Positions 17,411 through 26,507 of a DNA stretch of 64,000 nucleotides are shown here, one piece after another. The translations under genes were made by a program, and so were the position numbers. Every line of letters begins with the position of its first letter. Position 1 is the first letter of the stretch. The DNA is from Pedobacter sp. BAL39. GTDB taxonomy: Bacteria; Bacteroidota; Bacteroidia; Sphingobacteriales; Sphingobacteriaceae. Location: the NCBI RefSeq assembly GCF_000170795.1, contig NZ_ABCM01000003.1:355627-419626 (forward strand), written 5' to 3'. The notes under the pieces were generated by a model, which searched no databases, was not told where the DNA came from, and saw only the letters and a program-made list of their open reading frames with translations.

Positions 17411-19200
17411 CGCTGCTCTTTTCCTCCATCCCTGACTACATGGTAACTTGGCGACATGATTTCAATGTTGGCTTGTTTAAACACGTCCTGGATGTTTTCC
17501 AGCAGGTTGCTGTAGATCAGCGCCTGTTTATTGGCTTCGTTAGTATAGGCGTTGATTTGATAAGAAATATAGTAATCATCCAGACTAATCTGTAATACGA
17601 AAGGTTGAGGTTCAGATAACACATGGGTTGTTTTTAAGGCGGCTTCGATGAGGAGCTGATACACTTGCTGCCAGGCAACATCGTACCCAACAGTAACGGT
17701 ATAATGCACAATCAGACCCTGACGCTCATTTTTGGTATGACTGGAGTAGTTGATCGTAGAGCTGGACAGGATCATCGAATTAGGTACGGTGATGTCTTCA
17801 TTTTTGATGGTCTTTATGCGGGTGACCAGCATGGTTTTTTCAATAACGTCGCCTACCACATCACCGATCTTGACCCTGTCGCCAACGCGGAAAGGCCTCA
17901 TATAGGTAATCACCAATCCCGCTACGATGTTGGTAATCGCACTGGAAGAGCCCAGCGAGATCAGGATTCCCAGAAACACCGACACTCCCTGAAACGCTGG
18001 GGAACTGGAACCTGGTAAAAAAGGGAAGATCAGTACCAGCATGAAGGCATAGAGGATGAACCTCAGGATGTTGAAGGTGGGGATCGCCCAGTCCGCATGG
18101 AAGCCCCTCAGCTGGATGTTGCCTCTTTTGATTTCATAGAACAGGTACCTGACGCCTTTTAGGAGATATCTGAATATAAAGTAAATCACCACGACCTTAA
18201 AGAAATCCGGAAGGTAGTCGACCACGGCCTTGGCCGCTGATCTTAGCGGGCCTAAAATCCAGCTCAATAGCGTACCCGTCCAGGCTTCGGTTTCAGGAAA
18301 AAGACTGAAAAGCAACGGAAGGGAGAGGTAGATGATCAGGATGATGAACAGTATTTTTACGATGGTAGTTAATCGGAGTAGCGCAGATTCCAGGTGATCT
18401 GCGGTAATGATTTTGACCTTTTTCAATTTCATGCCCCTCAGGTAACTTTCTTTGTTGGCAGAGATGAATTGAGCAATCCGCCGGAAGAGCTTATTGACGA
18501 CAGATACGACAATAATGAGCAATATGAAAATCAAGGCAACGAGTCCCAGGCGTTTCAGCAGACTGGTCAGGCTATGCGATTCACGTTCTTTTGCAATGCT
18601 TTTGTTGATGATGCCCAGGTATTCTTTGGCCAGCTGGGCATTGCTCTTTCCAAACCAGAGCCCGTCAAGACTGCCTACGCTGATGATCACATCAGCATTG
18701 TTGTAGATGATGTCAAAATTACCTTCATTCTCGGCAATTACCAGGGAGTCAGGTTTAAAAAAGGGATCTTTGTATAATTTTTCCACCTTGGCCGAGATGG
18801 CATTGGCGCGTTCCTGAGCATTGAAAGACCCTGTTCTGGTAAAGATGAAAAACAGGGTGTCCAGGTTGAGCTTTGCAGGATATCCAATAGTCGTCTTTTT
18901 CAGGGCATTCAGTTTTTTTAACTGCGCAATATTTCTGAGGGAGTCTGCCGCTGCAATTCCGCGTAACTGTGCCTCCAGTTCTTCCGTACGTTTGGCGTTT
19001 CCGGAAACAGTGGTCAACTCTCTTTTCAGCTGCACTTTAACCAGCGAGTCTATTCTTTTTTGCTGTTCATCCTTCAACAGTAAAGCCTCATTTATGGCGG
19101 AGCTGTCCGAGCTGGATGTGCCTTGCGTCTGCTGTGCAATACAGCTGAAACTAAAGAAAAATATAAACAGACTGAGGGGAAGTATTCGGGTATAAATCAT
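17407..19200 (-). CDS. MscS-family mechanosensitive channel
   Basis: This 597-residue protein has a signal peptide (about 1-22, ending IAQQ). A helical periplasmic region follows (23-200), then several membrane segments, for example RLGLVALIFILLIIVVSVV and FVVVIYFIFRYLL-type stretches. The MscS pore and beta domain lie at about 405-500: GILISLGSSSAITNIVAG forms the pore helix and MRPFRVGDRVKIGDVVGDV the beta domain. The family opens under membrane tension during hypo-osmotic shock. It is different in sequence and topology from the larger channel upstream at 19382-21862. Its stop overlaps that of the kinase at 17410. Confidence 0.9.
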   Translation of the reverse strand: MIYTRILPLSLFIFFFSFSCIAQQTQGTSSSDSSAINEALLLKDEQQKRIDSLVKVQLKRELTTVSGNAKRTEELEAQLRGIAAADSLRNIAQLKKLNALKKTTIGYPAKLNLDTLFFIFTRTGSFNAQERANAISAKVEKLYKDPFFKPDSLVIAENEGNFDIIYNNADVIISVGSLDGLWFGKSNAQLAKEYLGIINKSIAKERESHSLTSLLKRLGLVALIFILLIIVVSVVNKLFRRIAQFISANKESYLRGMKLKKVKIITADHLESALLRLTTIVKILFIILIIYLSLPLLFSLFPETEAWTGTLLSWILGPLRSAAKAVVDYLPDFFKVVVIYFIFRYLLKGVRYLFYEIKRGNIQLRGFHADWAIPTFNILRFILYAFMLVLIFPFLPGSSSPAFQGVSVFLGILISLGSSSAITNIVAGLVITYMRPFRVGDRVKIGDVVGDVIEKTMLVTRIKTIKNEDITVPNSMILSSSTINYSSHTKNERQGLIVHYTVTVGYDVAWQQVYQLLIEAALKTTHVLSEPQPFVLQISLDDYYISYQINAYTNEANKQALIYSNLLENIQDVFKQANIEIMSPSYHVVRDGGKEQR

Positions 19201-19346
19201 AGAAGTATCGCGGACTAATCTTTTAAAGATACAAAATGTAAATTTTACATTTTATGATCACTTAACATTGAAATAATGATGGTGTCTTACTTTTGCTGCA
19301 TAAATATTTGGTTAGTATTTATACGTTTAGGTTTAGTTGAAAAAAG

Positions 19347-19375
19347 AAGAGCTCGGGCTGGTTACCTGAGCTCTT
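19347..19375 (-). terminator. Intrinsic terminator after the 826-residue MscS gene
   Basis: An 11-bp stem (AAGAGCTCGGG with CCTGAGCTCTT, one G-U) has a seven-base loop. Read on the minus strand it is followed by a TTCTTTTTT tract. It lies directly downstream of the gene ending at 19382, so it ends that transcript before the next channel gene. Confidence 0.75.
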
Positions 19376-19381
19376 TGCTTT

Positions 19382-21862
19382 TTAAGGCTTTTTTTCATCG
19401 GTTAAGCCCGGGCCTTGAATGTGTATATCGTGCTGTGGAAAAGGAATTTTGATGCCTTCTTTGCGGAACGTCGCGGTAATGGAGATGATAAGGTCGCTCT
19501 TAACGGCATTCGCTTCTCTGAAATCTTTCGCCCAGAAGAAAAGCCTGATGTCTATCGTGCTCGTACCAAACTGTTCATACTGTACAAATGGAGGAGACTT
19601 TTTTAGAATTCTCGGTTCTTCATTTAGGATATCCAGCAGTAGTTTTTTGACCATTTCCAGATCTGCATCATAATCGATTCCAATGGAGATCGATACACGT
19701 TTCCTATTGCCGCCCAGCGACCAGTTGACCAGATGTGAATTTAACAGATCGCCATTTGGCATCACTACATCTGCGCCATCCCAGGTGGTGATCACACTGC
19801 TGCGAAAACCGATAGACTTCATCGTTCCTGCCTGCCCGTCTACATCTACAATGTCACCTACATTCACCGGTTTTTCAAAGGCGATGATCAGTCCGCTTAC
19901 CAGGTGGTTCACCATGGTTTGCAGACCAAAGCCGATACCCACTCCTAAGGCACCCAATACAATGGTGATTTTGTCGATCGGTATGCCTGCCGCCGCAATG
20001 GCCAGGAATAAGCCAATGCTCAGAATGGTAATCCTTACAAGTAGTAGCCAGCTGCCAATGCCTTGTCTGGTATTTTTCTCATCTTTATTGTGCACCAGAT
20101 GGCCATCAGAAGCAAAAAATGAAACTACTTTGGAGACGATGACCGCAACCCCCATAATGACAAAGAACAACACCAGGCTGTTGATGCTAAAGGTATAACT
20201 GCCCAATGTACGCTCCGATTCAAAGAAGTTGCGAAAGGGCCCGGAGAGGTACTCAAAACCGGCAAAGTTACGTCCAAATAGAATGACCCATCCAACGACG
20301 AGCAATATGTAAAATGGAGCGGGTACTTTTTTTCCTACTTTATCAAAATTCAGGTAGAAAAGTTTTTTGTCCTGCCTCGTATAAACACTGAATGCCAGCA
20401 GCAGACCTTCATTGATGAGGCGGATGGTCCAGAGGAAAAGTATGGCAACGACAACATTCAGGTAACCGCTGATCAGGAGTGTCTTGGCCATGTTGTACCT
20501 GCCGAGACCATTTGCGATTATGGAGCCAAATTCGAGTACTGTCATGAAAGCTATGGAGATAAGGATCATCTTTTCTCTCAACTCCGCTCTATTGCCTCTC
20601 CATAAAATCATGATCCCACTCAGCATTCCCGCCAATGCAAGGGGGAGCATCATCCATCGTTCTGTTCTGGAGGCCTGAAGTATGAGGTTGTCGAAAGCGG
20701 TGACCAGGAAAAGGCATACCATCAGCAGCCATACCCGCATCCAGTATTTGCTGATGAACTTTCGGAACAACATGCTCAGGCAGATACAGGAGATCGTCCA
20801 GAAAAGTACATTGAGGATAAACGGCGGTGATAGGAAGATGAATTGAAAAATGTTAACGCTCAGCAGTATGCTGGAGAATATAGGGTAGCGCAGTACCAGC
20901 TGCCCCTCAAAATCTTTAACAAGGAGCTCATTTTCCTTGTAGATGTTTTTCAGCGAGCGTAGGTAAAGAAATGAGGAAAAGACAATTAATGCGAGGATCA
21001 GTAGCTTACCCACATTGTTTTCCAGGTAAAAGGCCAATGTGAGCCAGGCTTTCGCCCAGGCTTGTCCGAGGATCTCGCCAAAGGGGCGATAGCTGACGGC
21101 CGGATTCCATAGGTATTCAAACTCTCTTTTAAAGCTGTTGCTGGCAAGGTCTTTTTGATAGACTGCAATTTCTTCAAGGGCTGTCTGCAGTTTAAAGACC
21201 AGCATGTTTGTCTGGTTGAGCAGGGTCTGCGTCTTTATACTGGTCTGCTTCAGCATACTATCTACTGGATGAACGTCGTAATTCATCACACCGATCTGCT
21301 GTATGTATTTGATCAGCGAGACTGAATCTGCAGGGAACTGGAATAACGCAGGGACGCTCAGGAGGGAGTCCAGTTGATAACGGAAGGTGTGAAGTTGCTG
21401 CTGACGCTGGTCGAGCATTACCTTTCTTTCGAGCGCTTTGCTGAGCAGCTCTGCAGTGATCTTTGATGTCGCAGTCAGGTTCCTGAAGGTCTGGGCGGAA
21501 CCCCTGTTGGTCAGTACACCATCACCGGCAATGACAAAATCCTTTTCAATCAACTTGATTCCACTTTCTATGCGGTTGGTATCTATGCTTGTGCGCAGGT
21601 AGCTCTTCGCTTTCTGCATGGCTTTTTTAAGCTCTTCAAACGTTCTGTTTTGTGCCATTGCTGCTTTATCTGCCGCAAAATCAGCCGCACTTTCCTTTGC
21701 AAATATTTTAGCTTTAGCCTGCATTTTTGCAACAAAGCTTTGTGCGATGCTGTCTGTCGTCGTGCTATCCTTTCTGACAGGAGCTTGCTGTGCCTGAATG
21801 GAAAGGGACGTTAAACAACAAAGTACGAGACATAAGCATTGACGTAGTAGTCTTTCAATCAT
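19382..21862 (-). CDS. Large MscS-family channel with long periplasmic N-terminus (MscK/MscM-like plan)
   Basis: The 826-residue protein has a signal peptide (1-24, ending IQAQQ) and a long helical periplasmic region rich in Ala, Lys and Gln (25-270). About ten membrane segments follow between 285 and 660. The MscS core lies at about 650-760: GALGVGIGFGLQTMVNHLVSG forms the pore helix and FEKPVNVGDIVDVDGQAGTM the beta domain. The tail carries the mixed alpha-beta fold. This architecture resembles MscK/YbdG-type channels with a regulatory N-terminus. It is separated from the shorter channel at 17407-19200 by a terminator, so the two are probably expressed independently. Confidence 0.88.
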   Translation of the reverse strand: MIERLLRQCLCLVLCCLTSLSIQAQQAPVRKDSTTTDSIAQSFVAKMQAKAKIFAKESAADFAADKAAMAQNRTFEELKKAMQKAKSYLRTSIDTNRIESGIKLIEKDFVIAGDGVLTNRGSAQTFRNLTATSKITAELLSKALERKVMLDQRQQQLHTFRYQLDSLLSVPALFQFPADSVSLIKYIQQIGVMNYDVHPVDSMLKQTSIKTQTLLNQTNMLVFKLQTALEEIAVYQKDLASNSFKREFEYLWNPAVSYRPFGEILGQAWAKAWLTLAFYLENNVGKLLILALIVFSSFLYLRSLKNIYKENELLVKDFEGQLVLRYPIFSSILLSVNIFQFIFLSPPFILNVLFWTISCICLSMLFRKFISKYWMRVWLLMVCLFLVTAFDNLILQASRTERWMMLPLALAGMLSGIMILWRGNRAELREKMILISIAFMTVLEFGSIIANGLGRYNMAKTLLISGYLNVVVAILFLWTIRLINEGLLLAFSVYTRQDKKLFYLNFDKVGKKVPAPFYILLVVGWVILFGRNFAGFEYLSGPFRNFFESERTLGSYTFSINSLVLFFVIMGVAVIVSKVVSFFASDGHLVHNKDEKNTRQGIGSWLLLVRITILSIGLFLAIAAAGIPIDKITIVLGALGVGIGFGLQTMVNHLVSGLIIAFEKPVNVGDIVDVDGQAGTMKSIGFRSSVITTWDGADVVMPNGDLLNSHLVNWSLGGNRKRVSISIGIDYDADLEMVKKLLLDILNEEPRILKKSPPFVQYEQFGTSTIDIRLFFWAKDFREANAVKSDLIISITATFRKEGIKIPFPQHDIHIQGPGLTDEKKP

Positions 21863-21982
21863 AAGAGTTGCTTTTGGGGGAGCAGATACTATAAAAGTAT
21901 TGATATATTTATAGTTATTAAAGAAATGTTTACCTTTTGTATTCTCTTGTAAATCTTTATCTTAGGTTTAAAATCATCTCCT

Positions 21983-22831
21983 ATGAAAAAAATCTGTACA
22001 CTTCTGTTCCTGGTCTTCCTCTCTGTCGGCCTCTATGCGCAATCTGGAAATGCTGTTAAAGAAGACATCCTCCAGAAGACAAACGGCGAAGAAATGAAGG
22101 GTAAAGTGGTAAAGGTCACCGACACCGATGTTACTTTTGTTTACACTGGTGAAACTGCCGAATATGTATTTAAAAAGTCTGAGATCCTAAGGATTGTTCA
22201 TGCCAGTGGAAGAATTGAACTGATCAGTCCGGCGGGAGCGCCCGCTCAGCAACGCCAGAATGATGCGGTGACTATGTCTGCATCGCCGGCAGACCATCAC
22301 AACAAGATTGCCGTTTTGCCCTTTACCTATCTTATGGACAACCAGCCCGGGGCTGATGCAGTCGGCTTTAAGGCGCAGGAAGATACCTATGGTTTCCTGT
22401 CTAAAAATTCAGCAGGATACACCATATTGGATCCGCGTACCACCAATGCGCTGTTGGGCAAAGCCGGGGTCACTAAGGATAAAATGATGAACTTCACCAT
22501 GAAGGAGATCTGTGATGTTCTTGGTGTTGAGTACGTCATAGATGGGGCGGTCACGCAAAACAAAGGTTATCAAACCAGCTCGACAACTGAGACTTCCAAC
22601 GCAAAGGTAAAACGTGACGGCGATAAAGACGTAAAAGGAATCTCTACTTATGGAAACAGTTCCAGCAATGCGGTGCAACGCTACGACGTGTCGGTAAGTT
22701 TGCATATCTATATGGACAACAATGCGAGCATTTACAATCAGAGTCATAAGGCCTTCCTGTCTAATACAGATGGTTCTTATAGCAGCCCACTGGAATATCT
22801 GCTGAAGCGGTGCCCTTTATATAGGAAGTAG
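21983..22831 (+). CDS. Secreted protein with a CsgG/TolB-like N-terminal fold, function unknown
   Basis: Residues 1-20 form a signal peptide (ending LYAQ). Residues 25-75 hold a small beta segment common in secreted Bacteroidota proteins (KTNGEEMKGKVVKVTDTDV). Residues 105-190 resemble the nucleotide-free Rossmann-like domain of CsgG and TolB N-termini. Supporting stretches are KIAVLPFTYLMDNQPGADA, TILDPRTTNALLGKAGV and ICDVLGVEYVIDGAVTQNKG. The rest is low in recognisable motifs. CsgG-type proteins sit at the outer membrane or in the periplasm. No other curli-like gene is present, so a secretion role cannot be claimed. Confidence 0.65.
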   Translation: MKKICTLLFLVFLSVGLYAQSGNAVKEDILQKTNGEEMKGKVVKVTDTDVTFVYTGETAEYVFKKSEILRIVHASGRIELISPAGAPAQQRQNDAVTMSASPADHHNKIAVLPFTYLMDNQPGADAVGFKAQEDTYGFLSKNSAGYTILDPRTTNALLGKAGVTKDKMMNFTMKEICDVLGVEYVIDGAVTQNKGYQTSSTTETSNAKVKRDGDKDVKGISTYGNSSSNAVQRYDVSVSLHIYMDNNASIYNQSHKAFLSNTDGSYSSPLEYLLKRCPLYRK

Positions 22832-22847
22832 CGCGTTTACCGACAGG

Positions 22848-24152
22848 CTACGCTTTTTTCCTGAGCACAAGGCTTCCCACGATTCCTGCCAATACTGAGG
22901 CAATCAGGATTCCATACTTTGCCTGATCTACAAATTCGGGGTTCTTGAAGGCCAGTCCGCTGATGAACAGCGACATGGTGAAGCCTATTCCTCCCAACAG
23001 TGCAACCCCTGTAATGTGCCTCCAGTTGGCGCCTTCGGGTAAAGCGCCAAGGCCGGTTCTGACCATGAGCCAGGTGAAAAACAGGATGCCTATGAATTTC
23101 CCAACCACAAGGCCTATGGTTACTCCAATGGAAACAGGGTTGATTACTGAGGTAAGAAAATCTGCCCCGATTACTATTCCGGAATTTGCCAGCGCGAACA
23201 AAGGCATGATGCCAAAGGCCACCCATGGGTGTAAGGCATGCTCGATCTTCTGCAATGGCGTTTCCGCTGCCTGACTCAGATTTTTTACATGTTGGATGGT
23301 CTGGTGTTGTTGAGGGGTGGTGAGTGTGCTGTTGCTGGGGATTTCCTGTTCAAACTCATCCGTCAGTTTCCTGAGGTTAGTTGAATAAATAACCTCGTCT
23401 ATTTTTGTCACTGCAGGGATGGTGAATGCGACCAGGACACCTGCAATAGTTGCATGTACACCAGACAGTAAAAAGCCAATCCAAACGCCAATACCGATAA
23501 TGAGATAAAAAAGGCTGCTTCGGATGCCAAGCAAATTGCCACCAATCAGGATCAGCAAAAATATGCCTGCGATCCCCAGGGCGTTAAAATCTACTCCTGA
23601 AGTATAGAAAAAAGCAATGACCAGTACAGCTCCTAAATCGTCTGTTACAGCAAGTGCCGATAAAAATACCTTTACAGAAGTGGGTACATGTTTTCCGGCC
23701 ATAGACAATAAGGCCAGTGCAAAAGCAATATCGGTAGCCATAGGGATTCCCCATCCGTGGCCCGCATCAGTACCTCTATTGATGGCAAAATATAGAAGTG
23801 CAGGTACAAGCATACCTCCAAGTGCTGCGCTCATTGGTAACAGCGCTTTTCTAAAAGAAGACAACTCGCCATCCATGAATTCTCTTTTGAGCTCCAGCCC
23901 AATGACGAAAAAGAAAATGGCCATAAGCCCGTCATTGATCCAGACGTGCAGCGGATGTTTGAGCACATACGTGTCAAAGCCTACAGTAAAGTCAATCTCC
24001 CAGATGTGATGGTAAAATTCATGCCAGGCAGAGTTTGCCCAGATGATGGCAATGATCACACTGATAAGAAGTACAATGCCACTGGTATATTCTAAATGGA
24101 TGAATCTGCTAACCGGGGCAATTATTTTTTCTATGGGAGATTTTCTGATCAT
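22848..24152 (-). CDS. nhaA: Na+/H+ antiporter NhaA
   Basis: The 434-residue protein has the NhaA plan of about twelve membrane segments. The transport-site residues are visible: Asp141 in MATDIAFALA, and the Asp171-Asp172 pair in ALAVTDDLGAV, equivalent to E. coli Asp133, Asp163 and Asp164. It exports sodium in exchange for protons and serves salt and alkaline pH tolerance. It is longer than E. coli NhaA (388 residues), mainly through a hydrophilic loop at about 265-310 (IPSNSTLTTPQQHQTIQHVK). It converges on the secreted protein gene at 21983-22831 with a gap of 16 bases. Confidence 0.95.
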   Translation of the reverse strand: MIRKSPIEKIIAPVSRFIHLEYTSGIVLLISVIIAIIWANSAWHEFYHHIWEIDFTVGFDTYVLKHPLHVWINDGLMAIFFFVIGLELKREFMDGELSSFRKALLPMSAALGGMLVPALLYFAINRGTDAGHGWGIPMATDIAFALALLSMAGKHVPTSVKVFLSALAVTDDLGAVLVIAFFYTSGVDFNALGIAGIFLLILIGGNLLGIRSSLFYLIIGIGVWIGFLLSGVHATIAGVLVAFTIPAVTKIDEVIYSTNLRKLTDEFEQEIPSNSTLTTPQQHQTIQHVKNLSQAAETPLQKIEHALHPWVAFGIMPLFALANSGIVIGADFLTSVINPVSIGVTIGLVVGKFIGILFFTWLMVRTGLGALPEGANWRHITGVALLGGIGFTMSLFISGLAFKNPEFVDQAKYGILIASVLAGIVGSLVLRKKA

Positions 24153-24467
24153 CGTAATTTTCTTGTCTGCTATGCAAAGCTAAAATAAAAGGTGGTAATG
24201 AAGGACAGGCACCTGATGATTGTATCCGGTAGGGTATCATTAAACACAGTTAATGAGAAAGTTTACCCGTAAGGGTATAGCACAACGAGACGCATAAATT
24301 AAGTGCATGTTAATCAATTGATAATATCACCAGTTGTCTGAACAGGTTTGATAAATTAGATAACAGCACATTCTTTTTTGCTCTTAACTTTTGACCTGCC
24401 ATCCATACTATGAGCATGGATTCTAATAGATTATAGCTTATATTTGAGGTTATTCTCCATTTTAGTT
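24153..24467. other. Divergent promoter region between nhaA and a kinase
   Basis: This 315-base gap holds no gene. On the minus strand TAGCTTTG at 24175-24182 matches the TAnnTTTG box 23 bases before the nhaA ATG. Towards the kinase a TAACTTTTG sequence with one extra T lies near 24386. Nothing else was recognised. Confidence 0.45.
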
Positions 24468-26081
24468 ATGAATTCACCAAACTTTATCCAGGCAGAAGAA
24501 TTGCTCCAGGTACTTTTCCAATCACCAAATGCAACCGCTGTGTATGCTGGTGAGGATGTCGTTATACTTACTGCCAACGCTGCAATGTTATCGTTGTGGG
24601 GTAAGGATAGAAGTGTGATCGGCAAATCCTTTCGCGAAGCCATTCCTGCGCTTATCGACCAGCCTTTCTTCGGTATACTCCAACAGGTTTGGCGATCAGG
24701 CGAGACCTACTTTGCCAGGGATAAAGAAGCGAAGCTGGAGGTGGATGGTCAGCTGCAGTCTTTTTACTTTGACTTTGAGTATAAAGCAATACTTGGAGAT
24801 GATGGTTGTACCAAATATATCCTTCATACGGCTTTCGAGGTTTCGCAGCGCATGAAGGCCTGGAAAATCGCGGAAGAAAAGTCTATGGCTGAGCAGAGGC
24901 TTACTGAGGAGCTCATGACAATTAACGAGGAATACCAGGCGTCCAACGAAAGTCTTGCTGTATTAAATGAGGAATATCAGACGACAAATGAGGAACTGCT
25001 TAGTACAAAGGATCAGTTGGAGAAGCTCATTTATGATCTTTCTGAGGTCAACACCAGGTTGGAAATCGCACTCGATGCAAGTAAGCTGGGCTCTACCGAG
25101 GTGACTATTTCCACCGGAAAGATGGACAGCACGGCACAATTTAAACGCAACTACGGATATGAGCCCGATGAAGAATTCACTTATGCTGACTTGTTTGCAT
25201 CTATGTTCCCTGAGCATCATGAAAGGGTAAGAGGATTGGTCAGGGAGGCGATGATGACCAATGGCGTTTATAAAACGGAATATCCTATTCGCTGGCGCGA
25301 TGGTTCAGTGCATTGGATCCAGGCGCATGGACGTCCAAGATATGATGAAAATGGCAAAGCTGACCGTATGGTTGGCATGACCATGGACATTACCGAGGCT
25401 AAACTTTTTGAACAGCGCAAGGATGATTTTCTCAGCATTGCCAGTCACGAACTTAAGACACCGATCACTTCGCTAAAGGCCTCCTTGCAATTACTGGAAA
25501 GAATGAAAAACAAGCCATATTCCGAGATGCACATCAGGTTGATCGAACAGTCGGCAAAAAGCATGAATAAGCTGGGATATATGGTTGATGAGCTATTGAA
25601 CATGAGCAAACTCAATCGTGACCAGCTGAATTTAGAGAAAAGCACTTTCAATCTTCATGATTTGATGAGTATGTGTTGCAACCATGTCAGATTGGAAGGG
25701 AAATATGAGCTGATGCTCGAAGGCGAAAAGGAGCTGCTTGTCCATGCAGATGAACACCGCATCGATCAGGTGATCGTTAACTTTGTCAACAATGCCGTTA
25801 AATATGCGCCCGAATCCTACCAAATTCGGTTGAAAATCTCATCAAAAGATAATGTTGCAAAGGTTTTGGTAAGCGATTCAGGTCCAGGGATCGATGGGGA
25901 AGTCTTGCCGAACCTGTTCGACCGGTACTACAGGGCCAGTCATTCTGAAAAGTCGTACAACGGACTTGGGCTGGGACTTTACATCTGTAAAGAGATCATC
26001 ACTAAACACGGAGGCGAAATAGGCGTGGAGAGTGTTTTAGGACAAGGCAGCACCTTCTGGTTTACATTACCAGTTGAATAG
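24468..26081 (+). CDS. PAS sensor histidine kinase with coiled-coil repeat
   Basis: From the ATG at 24468 the protein is 537 residues; a TTG eight codons upstream is the alternative start. A PAS domain (about 5-125) is followed by a coiled coil (130-190) with an internal repeat of the pattern NEEYQxxNExL. A second PAS domain spans about 195-310. HisKA has His327 in SHELKTPITS, and the ATPase domain (about 425-537) has NFVNNAVKYA, DSGPGID and GLGLGLYI. No membrane segment or linked response regulator is seen. It is cytoplasmic and an orphan, like the kinase at 14969-17410, with which it shares the H-box sequence. Confidence 0.9.
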   Translation: MNSPNFIQAEELLQVLFQSPNATAVYAGEDVVILTANAAMLSLWGKDRSVIGKSFREAIPALIDQPFFGILQQVWRSGETYFARDKEAKLEVDGQLQSFYFDFEYKAILGDDGCTKYILHTAFEVSQRMKAWKIAEEKSMAEQRLTEELMTINEEYQASNESLAVLNEEYQTTNEELLSTKDQLEKLIYDLSEVNTRLEIALDASKLGSTEVTISTGKMDSTAQFKRNYGYEPDEEFTYADLFASMFPEHHERVRGLVREAMMTNGVYKTEYPIRWRDGSVHWIQAHGRPRYDENGKADRMVGMTMDITEAKLFEQRKDDFLSIASHELKTPITSLKASLQLLERMKNKPYSEMHIRLIEQSAKSMNKLGYMVDELLNMSKLNRDQLNLEKSTFNLHDLMSMCCNHVRLEGKYELMLEGEKELLVHADEHRIDQVIVNFVNNAVKYAPESYQIRLKISSKDNVAKVLVSDSGPGIDGEVLPNLFDRYYRASHSEKSYNGLGLGLYICKEIITKHGGEIGVESVLGQGSTFWFTLPVE

Positions 26082-26165
26082 GTCGTCACCTTAACCCCGA
26101 TATTTATCGCTTCCTGCGTCCCGTTTGAATCATCAGATTCGAACTTCAATGCCCTATTCATGCTA

Positions 26166-26373
26166 CGGATTTAATTAAAAAGGAAACCGGAAAAACTGCT
26201 CAGGATCACATCCAGGATAAGTTGATAGAAGTTGCCAAGAATAAGATATATGATGGGGAGAAAACCATTAATCAGATCGCTTATGAACTCGGCTTCAAAT
26301 ATACCCAGCACTTCATCAGGCATTTAAAAAACGTGTTGGCAACACTCCAAATGAGTACCGCCCGCTTCGCTAA
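26166..26373 (+). pseudogene. Decayed 3' end of an AraC regulator gene, frameshifted
   Basis: Translation from 26166 gives DLIKKETGKTAQDHIQDKLI and then TINQIAYELGFKYTQHFIRH, the two helix-turn-helix parts of an AraC regulator. Near 26325-26331, in an A-rich run, the frame is lost. One frame over, the expected ending resumes as KKRVGNTPNEYRPLR and stops at 26373. The N-terminal sensor domain is missing. The closest intact relative here is the regulator at 34220-35128, which has KKETGKNAQDHIH at the same place. A 249-base open frame starting at 26222 runs through part of this remnant and should not be called a gene. Confidence 0.75.
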
Positions 26374-26507
26374 TGAGTTTTGCCATCATTTTAAAACATA
26401 CTTTGATGGATTAAAATCGTCATTTAGGCTAGGGATTTTACCTTTTCGATTAATCCGGCCAATGGTGTAGTACTGACTTTTGCATGGTACGATTAAAACA
26501 AGAAAAT

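Noticed and set aside
22828..22859. Possible terminator between the secreted protein gene and nhaA
   Set aside because: A T tract is present, but the stem is only five base pairs with a long loop, so it is too weak to list.
26222..26470. 82-codon plus-strand frame upstream of the SDR gene
   Set aside because: It is part of the frameshifted AraC remnant and then reads into the wrong frame.
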